DNA from: JANYHF01 sp963732765
GTDB taxonomy: Bacteria; Pseudomonadota; Alphaproteobacteria; Rhizobiales; Hyphomicrobiaceae
Reading direction: 5' to 3'
NCBI GenBank assembly: GCA_963732765.1
Contig: CAVTAS010000010.1
Location: 1,086,040-1,150,039 of the forward strand
DNA: 64,000 nt
The position numbers were made by a program, and so were the translations under genes. Below the pieces are notes generated by a model, which made no database searches, was not told the origin of the DNA, and saw only the letters and a program-made list of their open reading frames with translations. Shown here piece by piece: positions 33,618 through 42,979 of this stretch (position 1 is its first letter; each line of letters starts with the position of its first letter).

Positions 33618-34924
33618 TTAGTACTTGATCGCCATACCAGCGGTGATGGACGAGATCGTCTGAGCGGCATCGCCATTGACCGGCGTGTCGAGGGTCGAAC
33701 CTTCCCACTGCAGGTACACATGGGTTTCCGCAGCGTCGATCGCCTGGTCGATGCCGACTACCGTGGTGTGCGCCACGCTGTCAAAACCTTCGACCTCGTC
33801 CTGCAGCAAGCCAGTCGACTTGTTGTAGGAGACGTGGATCGTCGTGTCGCCTGCGCCAGTTACGTTCTTGGCCCAGCCACCGTTGATGAAGAAGTTGGTG
33901 GCATCCACTGCTTCGCCAGCGGGCGGCGTTGTGCTACGGCGAGTCCAATCGCCCGACACGAACAGACCCGAGCTGCGACTCCTTGAAGCCTGCGGAGAGA
34001 CCGGTGTAGTCAACATTCCAGCCATTCTCGTCGGCGTTGGCGTCCTGCCGGGTATCACGGCCATAACCAGCACCCAATCCGAAGGTGAGCGTGCCGCTGG
34101 TCATAGCGTAGTTGGCGCCAATGCCCCAACGATCGTCGCCGGCAATGCTGCCATTGAACGAGAAACCACCCATCGTCGGCGAAGCGTAGCGCAGCTCAGG
34201 ATCACCGCCGTGTTCCAGCGTGCTCAGGTAGCTGGCAAACGAGCGACCTGAAAACACACCGGTCTCTGCCTCACGAACAAGGAAGCGACGGTTGGCGCGA
34301 CCGGAAGAAAAACCGCCGATCCAGCTACCATCGTAGTTCACGTTGAAGAAGTCGGCAGCGCTGTCTTGCTTGCCGAGCTGCAGAGTACCAAGGCTCTTGC
34401 TCGACAAGTAGACATACACGTTGTCGTTGCTGAACGAGGTGCCCGTCGAATGCGTGATCTGGTCGAAGGCGTTGAAGTTGTTGCCGATTTCCATCGAGAA
34501 GCCAGCCACGAGATCCGAACGGATCTTGCCTTCGCCCTTGAGGACGATGTTCGGGCCGTCACCGACGTTGCCGAACGACAAGTCGTTCACGTGGTCGAAC
34601 GGCCCGTTGCCGCGTGCCAATGATTCGTTGAAATCCGTTGCAGGATCATCCGGCAACGACGTCATCCGTATTCGCCGGACCGCTGTCGTTCCAGAACATC
34701 ATCGCGGCAGCCACACGGCCCGTGATGGTCAGCGAAACCTTCTTGTTGCCCTTGCGGACAGTCGTTGCCTCAAGTTCCGCAACGCGGGTCTCGAGGTCGG
34801 CGCAGCAATCGCCACCGAGGTCGGCGGCGCGGGCGGTCGTCGGCAGCGAAACGCTGCCAAGCATCAGGGTCGCTGCAGCAGCGAGCGCCAGGGTGCTGGT
34901 CGTCTTCATAAGTCCCCCAGTCAT
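33618..34924 (-). pseudogene. Porin 6 of the array, subfamily B, frameshifted
   Basis: ATG at 34924 (MTGGLMKTTSTLALAAAATL), signal peptide ending ARAADLGG, then DCCADLETRVAELEATTVRK. Shifts near 34660 and 33970. Barrel segments continue in the new frames (VNDLSFGNVGDGPNIVLKGE; FFINGGWAKNVTGAGDTTIH) to SITAGMAIKY. It ends in Tyr rather than Phe, which the Bam machinery generally still accepts. Closest to porins 2 and 3 of the array. Confidence 0.85.
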
Positions 34925-35485
34925 ATCCATCTCCACGTGAAGTGCTTTGGGTTCTTCTGGTTCGCGCCTCATGGCGCCTCCCACGTAGGCGCCGACCCTG
35001 AGCACGAATCAGCGCTCACCGCCGGAACCGGACGCTACGCACACCACCAACTGGAACTGATTTTGTGGCCAGACCCGAACGAGGCATCTTGCGATCTTGA
35101 GGGCGACTGGCCCGTCGTTGCCCGGTACAGAACCGGAGAACGGATACGCGCTGCTCGAACGGCAACTCAACTCGTGTGAGACAAGTGATAGTTGATTAGA
35201 AAAGGTTTCGTCAAAGTGACTGTGGCCTTTGCCTGGGGGAAACCGTTGACCTTGTTGCGCATTTGTCACGAGCAGACGCGCAAAAGCCCGGAAATCCGCC
35301 TCCGGAGAGAAATGAGTGTCGGCACACGACGGGCCCGGAAATAGCGTGGAGTATCGGGCGCAGGGCCGGAAATCATGAAAAATAAGCGAATCTTGCGCAA
35401 ATCGATGGTGGATTCGGGGGGTGTCGGGAACTCATGGCCTTGGCATCGGCCTCCAGAGTCGGGTTCGGATCGGGATAAGGCAATG

Positions 35486-35547
35486 AGTGCCTGACACCCA
35501 GTCGTTTGCAGGTTGCCGGTCCTGTAAGGCACTGAGTGTCAGGCACT
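35486..35547. repeat. REP-like palindrome, TGCCTGACAC type
   Basis: 12-base arms AGTGCCTGACAC (35486-35497) and complement (35536-35547). Related half-sites occur nearby (GAGTGTCGGCAC near 35312; GTCCTGACAC near 35561 and 26119). It lies between porins 6 and 7. Confidence 0.7.
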
Positions 35548-35600
35548 TGCGAGCCGCAAGGTCCTGACACTGGAGCGCGCCATGAGGACGGGGAGAGGAA

Positions 35601-35636
35601 AAAAGGTGCGGCGCATCACTTGCATGATGCGCCGCG
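35601..35636 (-). terminator. Terminator of porin 7
   Basis: On the minus strand GCGGCGCATCA and TGATGCGCCGC pair around TGCAAG, followed by ACC and TTTTTT; about 26 bases past the stop. Confidence 0.85.
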
Positions 35637-35661
35637 CGTTACGCAGGGAACCAACCCGCCG

Positions 35662-36987
35662 TTAGAACTGCAGCACCATGCCGGCCAGGACGGCGTCGAA
35701 ATGCTGCTTGGGCACGATGCCGGCCGGGTCGGCGAAGCTCTGGCCCGGTGTCAGCACCAGCGTGCCGCCCGACAGTGCCGAATCCAACTCGCTGCGGCGG
35801 TAGCCCAGGTACAAGGACGAGCCGATGCTATCGACGTCCTGCACCAGCCCGACGCCCCACACATGGGCTTCCGTGTCATTGGCCAACACATTGGCGCTGC
35901 GGTCATATTCGCCGTAAAGGTTGGTTTCGCCCAGGCTGGTGACGTTGCGGCGCCAGCCGGCCTTGCCGTACCAGTTGGTGGCATTGTCGCGCCCGGCGAC
36001 GGCCGACTTGGTCTGCGACCAGCCGAGCGTGCCGTAGAGCCCCGAGCGGCTTTCGTAGAGCGAGCCGGACATGGCGAGCTTGAAGAGACGCGCGTTGGCC
36101 GCATCGGTCAGGCCGGTGCCCACCGACTGGCTGTCGACCGCGTCGGAGCGGCGCGACAGGTCGTAGCCGACCCCGGCCTTGATGCTGACGGTGCCGAGCG
36201 TGCGGGCGAAATACAGCGCGGCGCCATAGGTGTCGTCGCCGCCAGCCGAGCCTGCGAACTGCAGGCCGCCCACTTCGGCCGTGTAGTAGGAGACGCGCGG
36301 CACCTGGCCGTCGCTCATTTCCTGCAGCAGGTCGCCCCAGGTGACGTCGGCCAGATTGCCGTTCTCGTCGCGCAGGTAGAAGCTGCTGTTCCAGGCGCCG
36401 GGGTTCATGTTGCTGATCCAGGTCGAGGAACCGCCCAGGTCCTGGTACCAGGCGCCGTCGGCCGCGCTGTCCTGCAGGCCCAGCTGCACCTTGCCCAGGC
36501 TCTTGCTGTCCAGGAACACGTAGGTGTCGCGGATATCGATGTTGCTGCGGTTGGGATTGTGCTCGATCTGGCTGACGTCGCCGAGCTTGTCGCCCCAGGG
36601 ACGGATGCTCATCGAATAGCCGGCGGTCAGGCCGTCGCGGATCTTGCCGTCGCCCGAGATGTTGAGGCGGGTCTGGCTGGTGCTGTTGTTGACCACATAG
36701 ACGTTCGAGTTGGCGTCGAACATCGAGGGATCGCGCTGGTCCTTGGGGCCGAAACCGTCGGTCCACCAGATCGCGCCGGCGTTGACCCAGCCGGAGATCT
36801 TCATCGAGACCTTGCGGTTGCCGGTCTTGGCGGTGGTCAATTCAAGGGTTGCAACGCGCTCTTCGAGGTCCGAGCAGCAGTCGCCGCCGAGGTCGGCCGC
36901 GCGGGCCGGGGTTGCGGGAAAGGCGGCAGCCGCCAACCCGAGCGCCAGCGCGACCGCGAGGGGGCTGGCCTTGTACATGAGGTTCAC
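35662..36987 (-). CDS. Porin 7 of the array, divergent type
   Basis: About 441 aa from a GTG at 36987, which sits 9 bases after a GGAG; the ATG at 36996 overlaps that GGAG and the ATG at 36978 (MYKASPLAVALALGLAAA) is also possible. The signal peptide ends near ARAADLGG, then DCCSDLEERVATLELTTAKT and KVSMKISGWVNAGAIWW. It ends MVLQF and differs from porins 1-6 across the barrel (QFAGSAGGDDTYGAALYFAR). The frame is intact. It marks the upstream end of the array. Confidence 0.92.
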   Translation of the reverse strand: MNLMYKASPLAVALALGLAAAAFPATPARAADLGGDCCSDLEERVATLELTTAKTGNRKVSMKISGWVNAGAIWWTDGFGPKDQRDPSMFDANSNVYVVNNSTSQTRLNISGDGKIRDGLTAGYSMSIRPWGDKLGDVSQIEHNPNRSNIDIRDTYVFLDSKSLGKVQLGLQDSAADGAWYQDLGGSSTWISNMNPGAWNSSFYLRDENGNLADVTWGDLLQEMSDGQVPRVSYYTAEVGGLQFAGSAGGDDTYGAALYFARTLGTVSIKAGVGYDLSRRSDAVDSQSVGTGLTDAANARLFKLAMSGSLYESRSGLYGTLGWSQTKSAVAGRDNATNWYGKAGWRRNVTSLGETNLYGEYDRSANVLANDTEAHVWGVGLVQDVDSIGSSLYLGYRRSELDSALSGGTLVLTPGQSFADPAGIVPKQHFDAVLAGMVLQF

Positions 36988-37321
36988 TTTGGGCATCTCC
37001 ACGATCCATCCATCAGATTTGACTAGCCGGGCGATGACGCGATGGCGCAGCCGCCCCATACGGGTTCCCCGCGCCAGACAAAGCCGGTCGCCAGGGAACC
37101 CGAACGCAGGAACGCAACTAGGAACTGAGACGCGACTGACTGAGGGAGCCTTCCGACAAGACGGCGTTCCCTAGGGGCCATTAAGCTCCCGAGGGCTTAA
37201 GACGCGGTAAAAGAACGAATCATTTCGGGGCGGTCGCGCCGGTATTTTTGGATTTGGCAAGAGCGAAGTGAGGCCATTGATCTTGCGGCGAAATGCGTGA
37301 CTTGGGCACTGACCTCGGTTG

Positions 37322-37391
37322 GTAGGGGCGGCTTGCGGCCGCCCTCCGGCAACGAGTCCGCTGCACGAGGGCGGCCGCAAGCCGCCCCTAC
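37322..37391. repeat. 25-base palindrome, GTAGGGGCGGC type
   Basis: Perfect arms (37322-37346 and 37367-37391) around a 20-base centre. The outer GTAGGGGCG matches the element at 20923-20952. It lies between porin 7 and the monooxygenase gene; the rest of 36988-37485 shows no gene. Confidence 0.85.
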
Positions 37392-37485
37392 AGAACGGCA
37401 ACGGGCCAAGTCCACCAGTTGAGCATCTGATACCGTCGGCCTGCCGCATTGACAGGCAGGCGGTTGCAGGCATGTTGGCGCGGCA

Positions 37486-38163
37486 ATGACGCAACAGCCC
37501 GCCCGTGCAAAATCCATCCCTGTCGCCGTGGTTGGCGGCGGCGTCACAGGCATGGCGGCGGCGCTGGCGCTGGCCAGGTATGGCGCCGAGGTGGCGCTGG
37601 TGGTGCGGGCCGGGCCGCCGCCGGCCGATCTGCGCACCGCCGCGCTGTTTCCCGCCAGCGTGCAGCTGTTGCGCAATCTCAGCGTCTGGAATGGCCTCAT
37701 CGCCGAGGCCGCGCCGTTGCTGGCAATCCGTATCCTTGACGACACCAGCTGGGTGCTGAAGGCGCCCGAGACGGTGTTCCGCGCCTCCGATCTGGATCAA
37801 CCGGCGCTGGCCTGGAACATCGCCAACGCCCGGCTTGGCGCGGCCCTGGCCGAGGTCGGTGGCGGCGTGCGGGCGCATACGGACGATAACGACTGCCGAT
37901 ACGCCTGGCTATCGTGCACATGCCGACGCAGTCGAGATCGTCATGGCCGAGGGCGTCACCCTGATCGCCCAACTGGTCATTGCCGCCGACGGGCGCAACT
38001 CGCCGCTGCGGCAGGCGGCCGGCATCACGGCGCGCCAGACCACTCACGACCAGACCGCGCTGGTCACGACCTTCCAGCACAGCCGGCCGCATCACGGCGT
38101 GTCGACGGAGATGCACCGCGACGCCGGCCCGCTGACCACGGTGCCGATGCCCGACTTGGGCGG
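37486..38163 (+). pseudogene. FAD-dependent UbiH/COQ6-like monooxygenase, 3' part lost
   Basis: N-terminal FAD-binding motif VAVVGGGVTGMAAALALARY then RTAALFPASVQLLRNLSVW and WNIANARLGAALAEV, as in the ubiquinone-hydroxylase group. One frameshift at about 37905; the sequence resumes as LIAQLVIAADGRNSPLRQAA (the conserved ADGxxS block) and LVTTFQHSRPHHGVSTEMH. At 38163, after TTVPMPDLGG, homology stops and low-GC DNA begins in the same frame. Roughly the last 40-45% of a normal ~400-aa protein is missing. Confidence 0.85.
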
Positions 38164-38354
38164 TAGAAAACGGATTGAAACAGCTATATCACAACTGAGC
38201 GGACAATTTTTACTACACATCAATTTAGCAAAAACTTTTGAGGGATTTGACGACCCAAGTTACCTCTAAAATCACTTCTTTTACAATGATACAATATCTT
38301 AATTTCTTTATATTTAAAAGAAGTTTAAACAAAATAAAAATTAATTTATGCTAA
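38164..38354 (+). mobile_element. 3' remnant of an IS982-like transposase in very AT-rich DNA
   Basis: The frame reads RKRIETAISQLSGQFLLHIN then LAKTFEGF, shifts by one base near 38250, and continues VTSKITSFTMIQYLNFFIFK and RSLNKIKINLC to a stop at 38352-38354. The RKRIET..QL..QF..NLAK.FEGF pattern followed by a KI.SFT.IQYLN helix is how IS982-family transposases end; the assignment is from memory of that family. The codon use is extremely AT-rich, unlike the host DNA. Only about 60 C-terminal residues are present. Confidence 0.65.
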
Positions 38355-38465
38355 ATGCACAATAGGTATTAGTACGACAATTTATAATCTCTTATAAAGC
38401 TTACCAATCAGTAGCAAAATATTTATAAAAAAATTTTAAAATTACATTTTACAATAATAAATACT
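38355..38465. other. AT-rich non-coding segment to the right-hand junction
   Basis: About 110 bases at roughly 20% GC with no frame of note. It extends well past the transposase stop, further than an IS982 end would normally need, so it may include DNA that flanked the element in a low-GC genome. Confidence 0.6.
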
Positions 38466-38906
38466 ATGATCATCAAAATTGTTCCCTACATCAAAGTCAT
38501 CATGCTGACCGCATCCGAAAACGAAGACCACGTTTCAAATGCTCTGGAAGCGGGCGCGCGCGGTTACATTCTGAAAGGCATCGGAGCTGCTGAACTCATC
38601 CGCACGGTGCACGCCGTGCATGAAGGCGAAAGCTATGTGTCGCCCCAACTGGCAGCGCGCCTGCTGACAACAATGCGGACGCGGCCACCGGCCCCAGCGG
38701 CAGAGGACCCGCTGCCATCGCTAACGCGGCGCGAAGAACAAATTCTCGATGCCGTCGCCAATGGTAAGACAAACAAGGAAGTTGCCAAGCAGCTAAATCT
38801 CAGTGAAAAGACGGTCAAGCACTACATGACCAACATCATGCACAAGCTGCAAGTGCGCAACCGGGTTGAGGCGGCGCTGGTCGCCAAAAAGAAGTCTTTG
38901 ACCTAG
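38466..38906 (+). pseudogene. LuxR/FixJ-type response regulator, 5' part lost
   Basis: The first in-frame ATG at 38466 is probably not the native start. The readable protein begins in the middle of a receiver domain (VIMLTASENEDHVSNALEAG, ARGYILKGIGAAELIRTVHA with the conserved switch Lys) and lacks the phosphoacceptor Asp. The LuxR helix-turn-helix follows intact: LTRREEQILDAVANGKTNKE and LNLSEKTVKHYMTNIMHKLQ. Homology begins just at the junction with AT-rich DNA. Regulators of this type control quinoprotein alcohol oxidation in other bacteria, which fits the cluster downstream. Confidence 0.8.
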
Positions 38907-38916
38907 ACCGCCGCGA

Positions 38917-39564
38917 TCACACGCCGCCGTCGGCGTGCGCCAGCGCATACTCAAACATTGAATGCTCATGGAGCTTTTGCAAAATGTTTGTGAATGTGCA
39001 GGCCACCGTCTGCGGGCGAACACCAATGCTTGAAGCGATTTCAGCAACACTCAGCCCCTGAGCGCACCGGCTGAGAATTTGCTCCTCTCTGGGCGTAATT
39101 TCCAGAGCCCAGGGCCGCGGTTCATCACGCCAAGGTGCTGCAAGGCCCTGCGGTGAGACCAGCGATCGCGCAAGGCCGGGTGAAAATTGTGATTGGCCGT
39201 CAGCGACCGCTTTCAAATCGGCTATGACGCTGACCAGCGGCTGGCCTTTGGTCAAATAGCCAAATGCTCCGGCGGCAAAAGCCTCACTGATGCTATGCTC
39301 GCTGTCGTCTGATGAAAGGACAACGCTTTTCACAACTGGCACGTCGCGAAACAACCGGCGCACAGCTTCAAGTCCACTGCCCGGCATATGCAGATCAAGT
39401 ACCAAAACATCAGGCAGGAGGGCATTACCGCCGGCAACAGCTTCATCGGCGCTGCCACCACTCGCAACAACATCAAAAATTGCAACCGAGCTCAGAGCCC
39501 TGCTCAACGCCTCGCGCATCAAAACATGATCATCAAAGATGGCGATGCGAATGGGCTTGATCAT
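38917..39564 (-). CDS. LuxR/NarL-family response regulator
   Basis: 215 aa from the ATG at 39564. The receiver domain starts MIKPIRIAIFDDHVLMREAL (acidic pocket), with the phosphoacceptor in PDVLVLDLHMPG and the Lys in GAFGYLTKGQPL; the LuxR DNA-binding domain is ITPREEQILSRCAQGLSVAE. The frame is intact. It converges on the truncated regulator with a 10-base gap. The partner kinase is not adjacent. Bases 39565-39997 upstream contain no gene I can support. Confidence 0.88.
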   Translation of the reverse strand: MIKPIRIAIFDDHVLMREALSRALSSVAIFDVVASGGSADEAVAGGNALLPDVLVLDLHMPGSGLEAVRRLFRDVPVVKSVVLSSDDSEHSISEAFAAGAFGYLTKGQPLVSVIADLKAVADGQSQFSPGLARSLVSPQGLAAPWRDEPRPWALEITPREEQILSRCAQGLSVAEIASSIGVRPQTVACTFTNILQKLHEHSMFEYALAHADGGV

Positions 39565-39997
39565 GGCGGCCCGCCGCTCGAACGCCGCGCGCGTCACCAA
39601 ACCTGGAGCGTCAGCGGTGGCGCTCTCCCGCCTGGTCACGGATAACCTCTACATTGCAGCCAGGCATACGAGGTGCCGGACGTCAGAAAAGCGCACACAG
39701 CTAGCACCCACCGGCACCAGTTACGCGCTCCACAACCACTTATAACTGAATTCTGTTCGATACGCGACGGTTTGCGGCGGCTTCAGACGTAAGTCGCGGA
39801 CGAATAGATAAGTTCGGCGTCGTAATATCAGACCTAGGTCTGACCGGCGCTGCGTTGCACCTCAAGCAACGACCAATCCACGCAGAAGTAGAGCCATTTT
39901 TTACCATTGACCGCCGGAGTTAATCCAAGTCACGCGGGAACATTGAGACGAACCGGGGTCGGCGCATGACATTTATGACGTAAAAGGACGGTTGCGC

Positions 39998-40861
39998 TTA
40001 CCTCGCTATTTCCGCGGCGAGATCAGCCGCAGTCAACAAGTCGCCGGCGAGCCAACCCTGTAAATATCCGGCCGCGCGCATGAGCCGCTTCATCCGGCGC
40101 ATCAAACAGCGCCGCCATTTCACACAACGCATCGAACTGTGCGCCTCGGCAGGCTTCGATCCACATCATAGCCTCTTCGTCGCCGAACTCCCGGACCATC
40201 GGCGTTGCGTCATGCCGCCAGACGATCAGCCGCCTCTGCCCGCCCTGCACTTCCGGCGGCGGGGGCGTTTCATCGCGCATGGCAACCCACAACGCGAAAA
40301 CATCAGTGGTGGCGGTCACAAGCGTCGCGGAGGGATGCGGTTTGAACACGAGCCGCCCCCAATCCTCCGGGGCAAATTTCGCCAAACCGGCAACGGAGAT
40401 AGACGCGTCATCAGCGGCGTCGAACGCATCGGCAAGGGCTTTTTCGAGATCTGCCAAGTCGGCCAGTGCGGGCCGGTTCTTATAGCGCTCATCCGCCCGC
40501 AGAAACGCCGGTAGCCGGCTGGCGAACCAACGCGCGTTCTGGGTTCGCGAAGGATTGGCTGCGATGTAGGCCCGCGCCAAATCGTCGAAGTCGCCGTCTC
40601 CCATATAGGCGGCAAAGATATTCAAAGTCGCTGGCGACGATTTCGGCCAGTCGGCCAGTGTAGGCATTCTTGTAGACGCCGAACAACTCGGTCCGGGTGG
40701 TTCAGGGAATTATCGAGAATGTGGGACATGACGCGCTCGTCGCCGTCGAGGATTGCCTGCTGAAACAGAGCCTGCGTTTCAGCGAGACTCAAGACGGCGG
40801 GCTTCGATGGCGCACGTTTACTGCGACCGATGCGCTATCTGCGATTTTCTGTTTTCGACAT
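39998..40861 (-). pseudogene. bufC: DUF2063 bufferin-maturation partner, frameshifted
   Basis: Reading from 40861, after an initial shift, SLAETQALFQQAILDGDERV matches the DUF2063 N-terminus, then FGVYKNAYTGRLAEIVASDF in a second frame, AYIAANPSRTQNARWFASRL in a third, and the C-terminus YLQGWLAGDLLTAADLAAEI ending at 39998. At least four indels (about 40830, 40690, 40630, 40060). DUF2063 proteins present the precursor peptide to the DUF692 enzyme. It lies 3' to bufB on the same strand, the usual order. Confidence 0.8.
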
Positions 40862-40879
40862 GGTGCGCATTGCCAACCG

Positions 40880-41771
40880 TCACTTCAATGCAAGTTCCGG
40901 CAGCATGTCGCAGGCGATGCTGCGCGCAACACTCAGTTCGGCGACAAGCTCGTCAAGCGGCGGAATGTTGTCATCACGTTCGATAATCGTCGACACGCGG
41001 CCGAAACGTTTGACCGCGGCGCGATAGAGTTCCCACACGGGCTCTGGCACCATCGCATCATGCGTGTCGATGATGTGCGTCGTCGCGTGTTCATGGCCGG
41101 CGAGATGGAACTGCACCACGCGATCGGCAGGAATGCCGTTGATGAAGTCATAGGCGTCGAAGTCGTGGTTGAAGGCGCTGACGAACACGTTGTTGACGTC
41201 GAACACAAGCCAGCATCCGGTGCGCCGCGCCATCTCGGCTATGAATTCCCATTCGGTCATTTCCGCGTGGGCAAACTGCACGTAGGTTGAGACATTCTCA
41301 ATCGCGATCGGGCGTTGCAGAGTAATCCTGAACATATTAAATCCGCGACACAACATGATCGAGCGCTTCGCGCGTGTAGGGAATCGGCAACAGGTCATGA
41401 AGATTAACGCCGTGTACCCCCGTCCAGCACAAGTGGTCAGACACGAACTTTGGCTCGGTGCGATTAGCGAGGGCCTTGAGGCCGGCGAGATAGCCGTTAT
41501 CGAATGGCGCCGTCGATGCGATCGACAGCGACACGCCGTGCATGACGATCGGATATTTGGCGCGAATGCGATCCAGCATTTTCAGCGGCTGACCGCCGGG
41601 CACCATGTAATTCTCTGAAATCACCTCGAACCAATCAACATCAGGACTGCCGTCGAGAATATCAGAGTAGTGTTGTGGTCTGAGACCAAGACCAAATCCA
41701 AGGTATGGCGGCTTATCGCTGGCTGGCTGCGATAGTTGTGCCTTCGGCTGTTGTTCGCGCACGGCCACCAT
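40880..41771 (-). pseudogene. bufB: DUF692 multinuclear non-heme iron oxidase (MNIO), one frameshift
   Basis: TIM-barrel oxidase that modifies cysteines of bufferin precursors. Visible: YLGFGLGLRPQHYSDIL, DWFEVISENYMVPGGQPL (metal-binding Glu), PIVMHGVSLSIAS (His), KFVSDHLCWTG (Asp/His), then after a shift near 41345 PIAIENVSTYVQF (Glu/Asn), CWLVFDVNNVFVSAFNHDFD, VVQFHLAGHEH (His) and IDTHDAMVP. All expected metal-ligand blocks are present, so the enzyme looks functional apart from the single indel. About 296 aa. Confidence 0.87.
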
Positions 41772-41836
41772 CTTCGAGACACGCCCCGGTTGATCAGTGA
41801 TTGAGACAGCATAGCGTGGAGTGAATTAAGATGCGA

Positions 41837-41860
41837 CCCCAGCCCACAAATGGGCTGGGG
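41837..41860. promoter_or_regulatory. Strong hairpin between bufA and bufB
   Basis: Perfect 10-base arms CCCCAGCCCA (41837-41846) and TGGGCTGGGG (41851-41860) with a 4-base loop. No T run follows on the minus strand. It sits 14 bases after the bufA stop and could protect the bufA message or lower read-through into bufBC, giving more precursor than enzyme. Confidence 0.7.
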
Positions 41861-41873
41861 CCGCGCTGTCAGA

Positions 41874-42164
41874 TTACATCTTTTTCTCAGGTGCGGCAGC
41901 TACAGGCTCGAACTTCGCGCCTTCGACCTTAGCGCACTCAGCGGCGGTTGCTTCCGTGAAGCCCTGGCCCTTACAGGCGTTGTGACCGGCACATGCATTC
42001 TTCGCTGTCTTGCAGCCGCTGGTGCCCTTGCAGGCGTTGGCACCGACGCAATGGCCCTTAGCGTCTGCAGCCATTTCAGCGGCCGGAGCGGCAACTGCGC
42101 CAGCGAGCATAAGCGCCGCTGCAAGCGCCGCAAGCGATGCGCCTGATGTGACAGAAATCTTCAT
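41874..42164 (-). CDS. bufA: Bufferin-type periplasmic metallophore precursor
   Basis: 96 aa with GGAGA 7 bases before the ATG. The Sec signal peptide (MKISVTSGASLAALAAALML) ends near APAAEMAA. The core holds six Cys in repeats CVGANACKG, GCKTAKNACAG and NACKG, and a last Cys in ATAAECAKVEG; this is the six-Cys (BufA2-like) layout. In described bufferins MNIO enzymes convert some Cys to thiooxazole groups that bind copper. The adjacent DUF692 and DUF2063 genes fit. The metal here is not known. Confidence 0.82.
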   Translation of the reverse strand: MKISVTSGASLAALAAALMLAGAVAAPAAEMAADAKGHCVGANACKGTSGCKTAKNACAGHNACKGQGFTEATAAECAKVEGAKFEPVAAAPEKKM

Positions 42165-42295
42165 CGGATGGTCTCCATGTGATTTTTGGATAAGGTTCAA
42201 AATGCCGTCTGAAGCGATCCTCGGCCACACGCCCAGGCACGGCTTACACGACGATTACGCGCCGGACATCCGCATCGTTTCAGGGTCAGCCAAAA

Positions 42296-42953
42296 CTAAT
42301 GCGGAGTTCCGGGAAAGAATTCGGCGTTCACCGGCGGTTGTACAGGCGTTGCCTGCATCGGCACCGGGGCTACTGGGACCAATTTGCGGTCGCCCCATTC
42401 GACCCAGCCGTCCGTGCCCTCTGGAAACCAGAAGATCTTGGAATAGACCGAGTTTGGCGAGCCGCTGCACCACGTTCCAGCCCATCCAGCAATCCGACTG
42501 GCAGAAGACGATCACAGGCTTCGTCATGTCGCCGCCGGTCAACTTCAAGGCGTTGGCCTTGAGATAGGTTTCGAATTCGACTTTCAGCGTGCCCTTGCCG
42601 ACGTCGGGTAACCACGTCGCGCCCGGGTATGGTTTGATGCGGTCGCAGCAGACTGCCACTCGCCGGTTTCAGGATCAGCGCCGCCGCCTTCTGACGGCAT
42701 GACATCGAGCAGGATCGCGCCGTCCTTCACAAGGTCATCGAGCTTGTCGCGATCAATGCGTGTGCCGCCCGGCACGGTTTCCGGCACGGCCGCACGGTAG
42801 TGAGCGATGCGATAGCCCGGTGACCGGATCGAACGACGCCGCTTCATCGGCGCGGGCCGCCATTGCTGCGACCGTTGCGATCAGCGCTACGATCGCGAGC
42901 GAACACGCCGGTCCAATTCGATTTTCGCACGAGCCGTCTCCGCAGCAAGCCAC
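42296..42953 (-). pseudogene. PQQ-associated rhodanese-like CXXCW protein, frameshifted
   Basis: Starts at a GTG at 42953 with a signal-like LAIVALIATVAAMAARADEA, then YRIAHYRAAVPETVPGGTRI and DDLVKDGAILLDVMPSEGGG in a second frame, PGATWLPDVGKGTL and VIVFCQSDCWMGWNVVQRLA in a third, ending at 42296. The Cys-Gln-Ser-Asp-Cys-Trp block is the family signature (PQQ-dependent catabolism-associated CXXCW family). Shifts at about 42820, 42655 and 42440. A periplasmic helper of quinoprotein dehydrogenases with unknown chemistry. Confidence 0.8.
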
Positions 42954-42979
42954 GGCGTATCACAGTGTACGACACTGAG

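Noticed and set aside
26202..34924. Programmed phase variation of porins through homopolymer tracts
   Set aside because: The breaks I could place do not fall in long homopolymers or short tandem repeats, and several are needed per gene.
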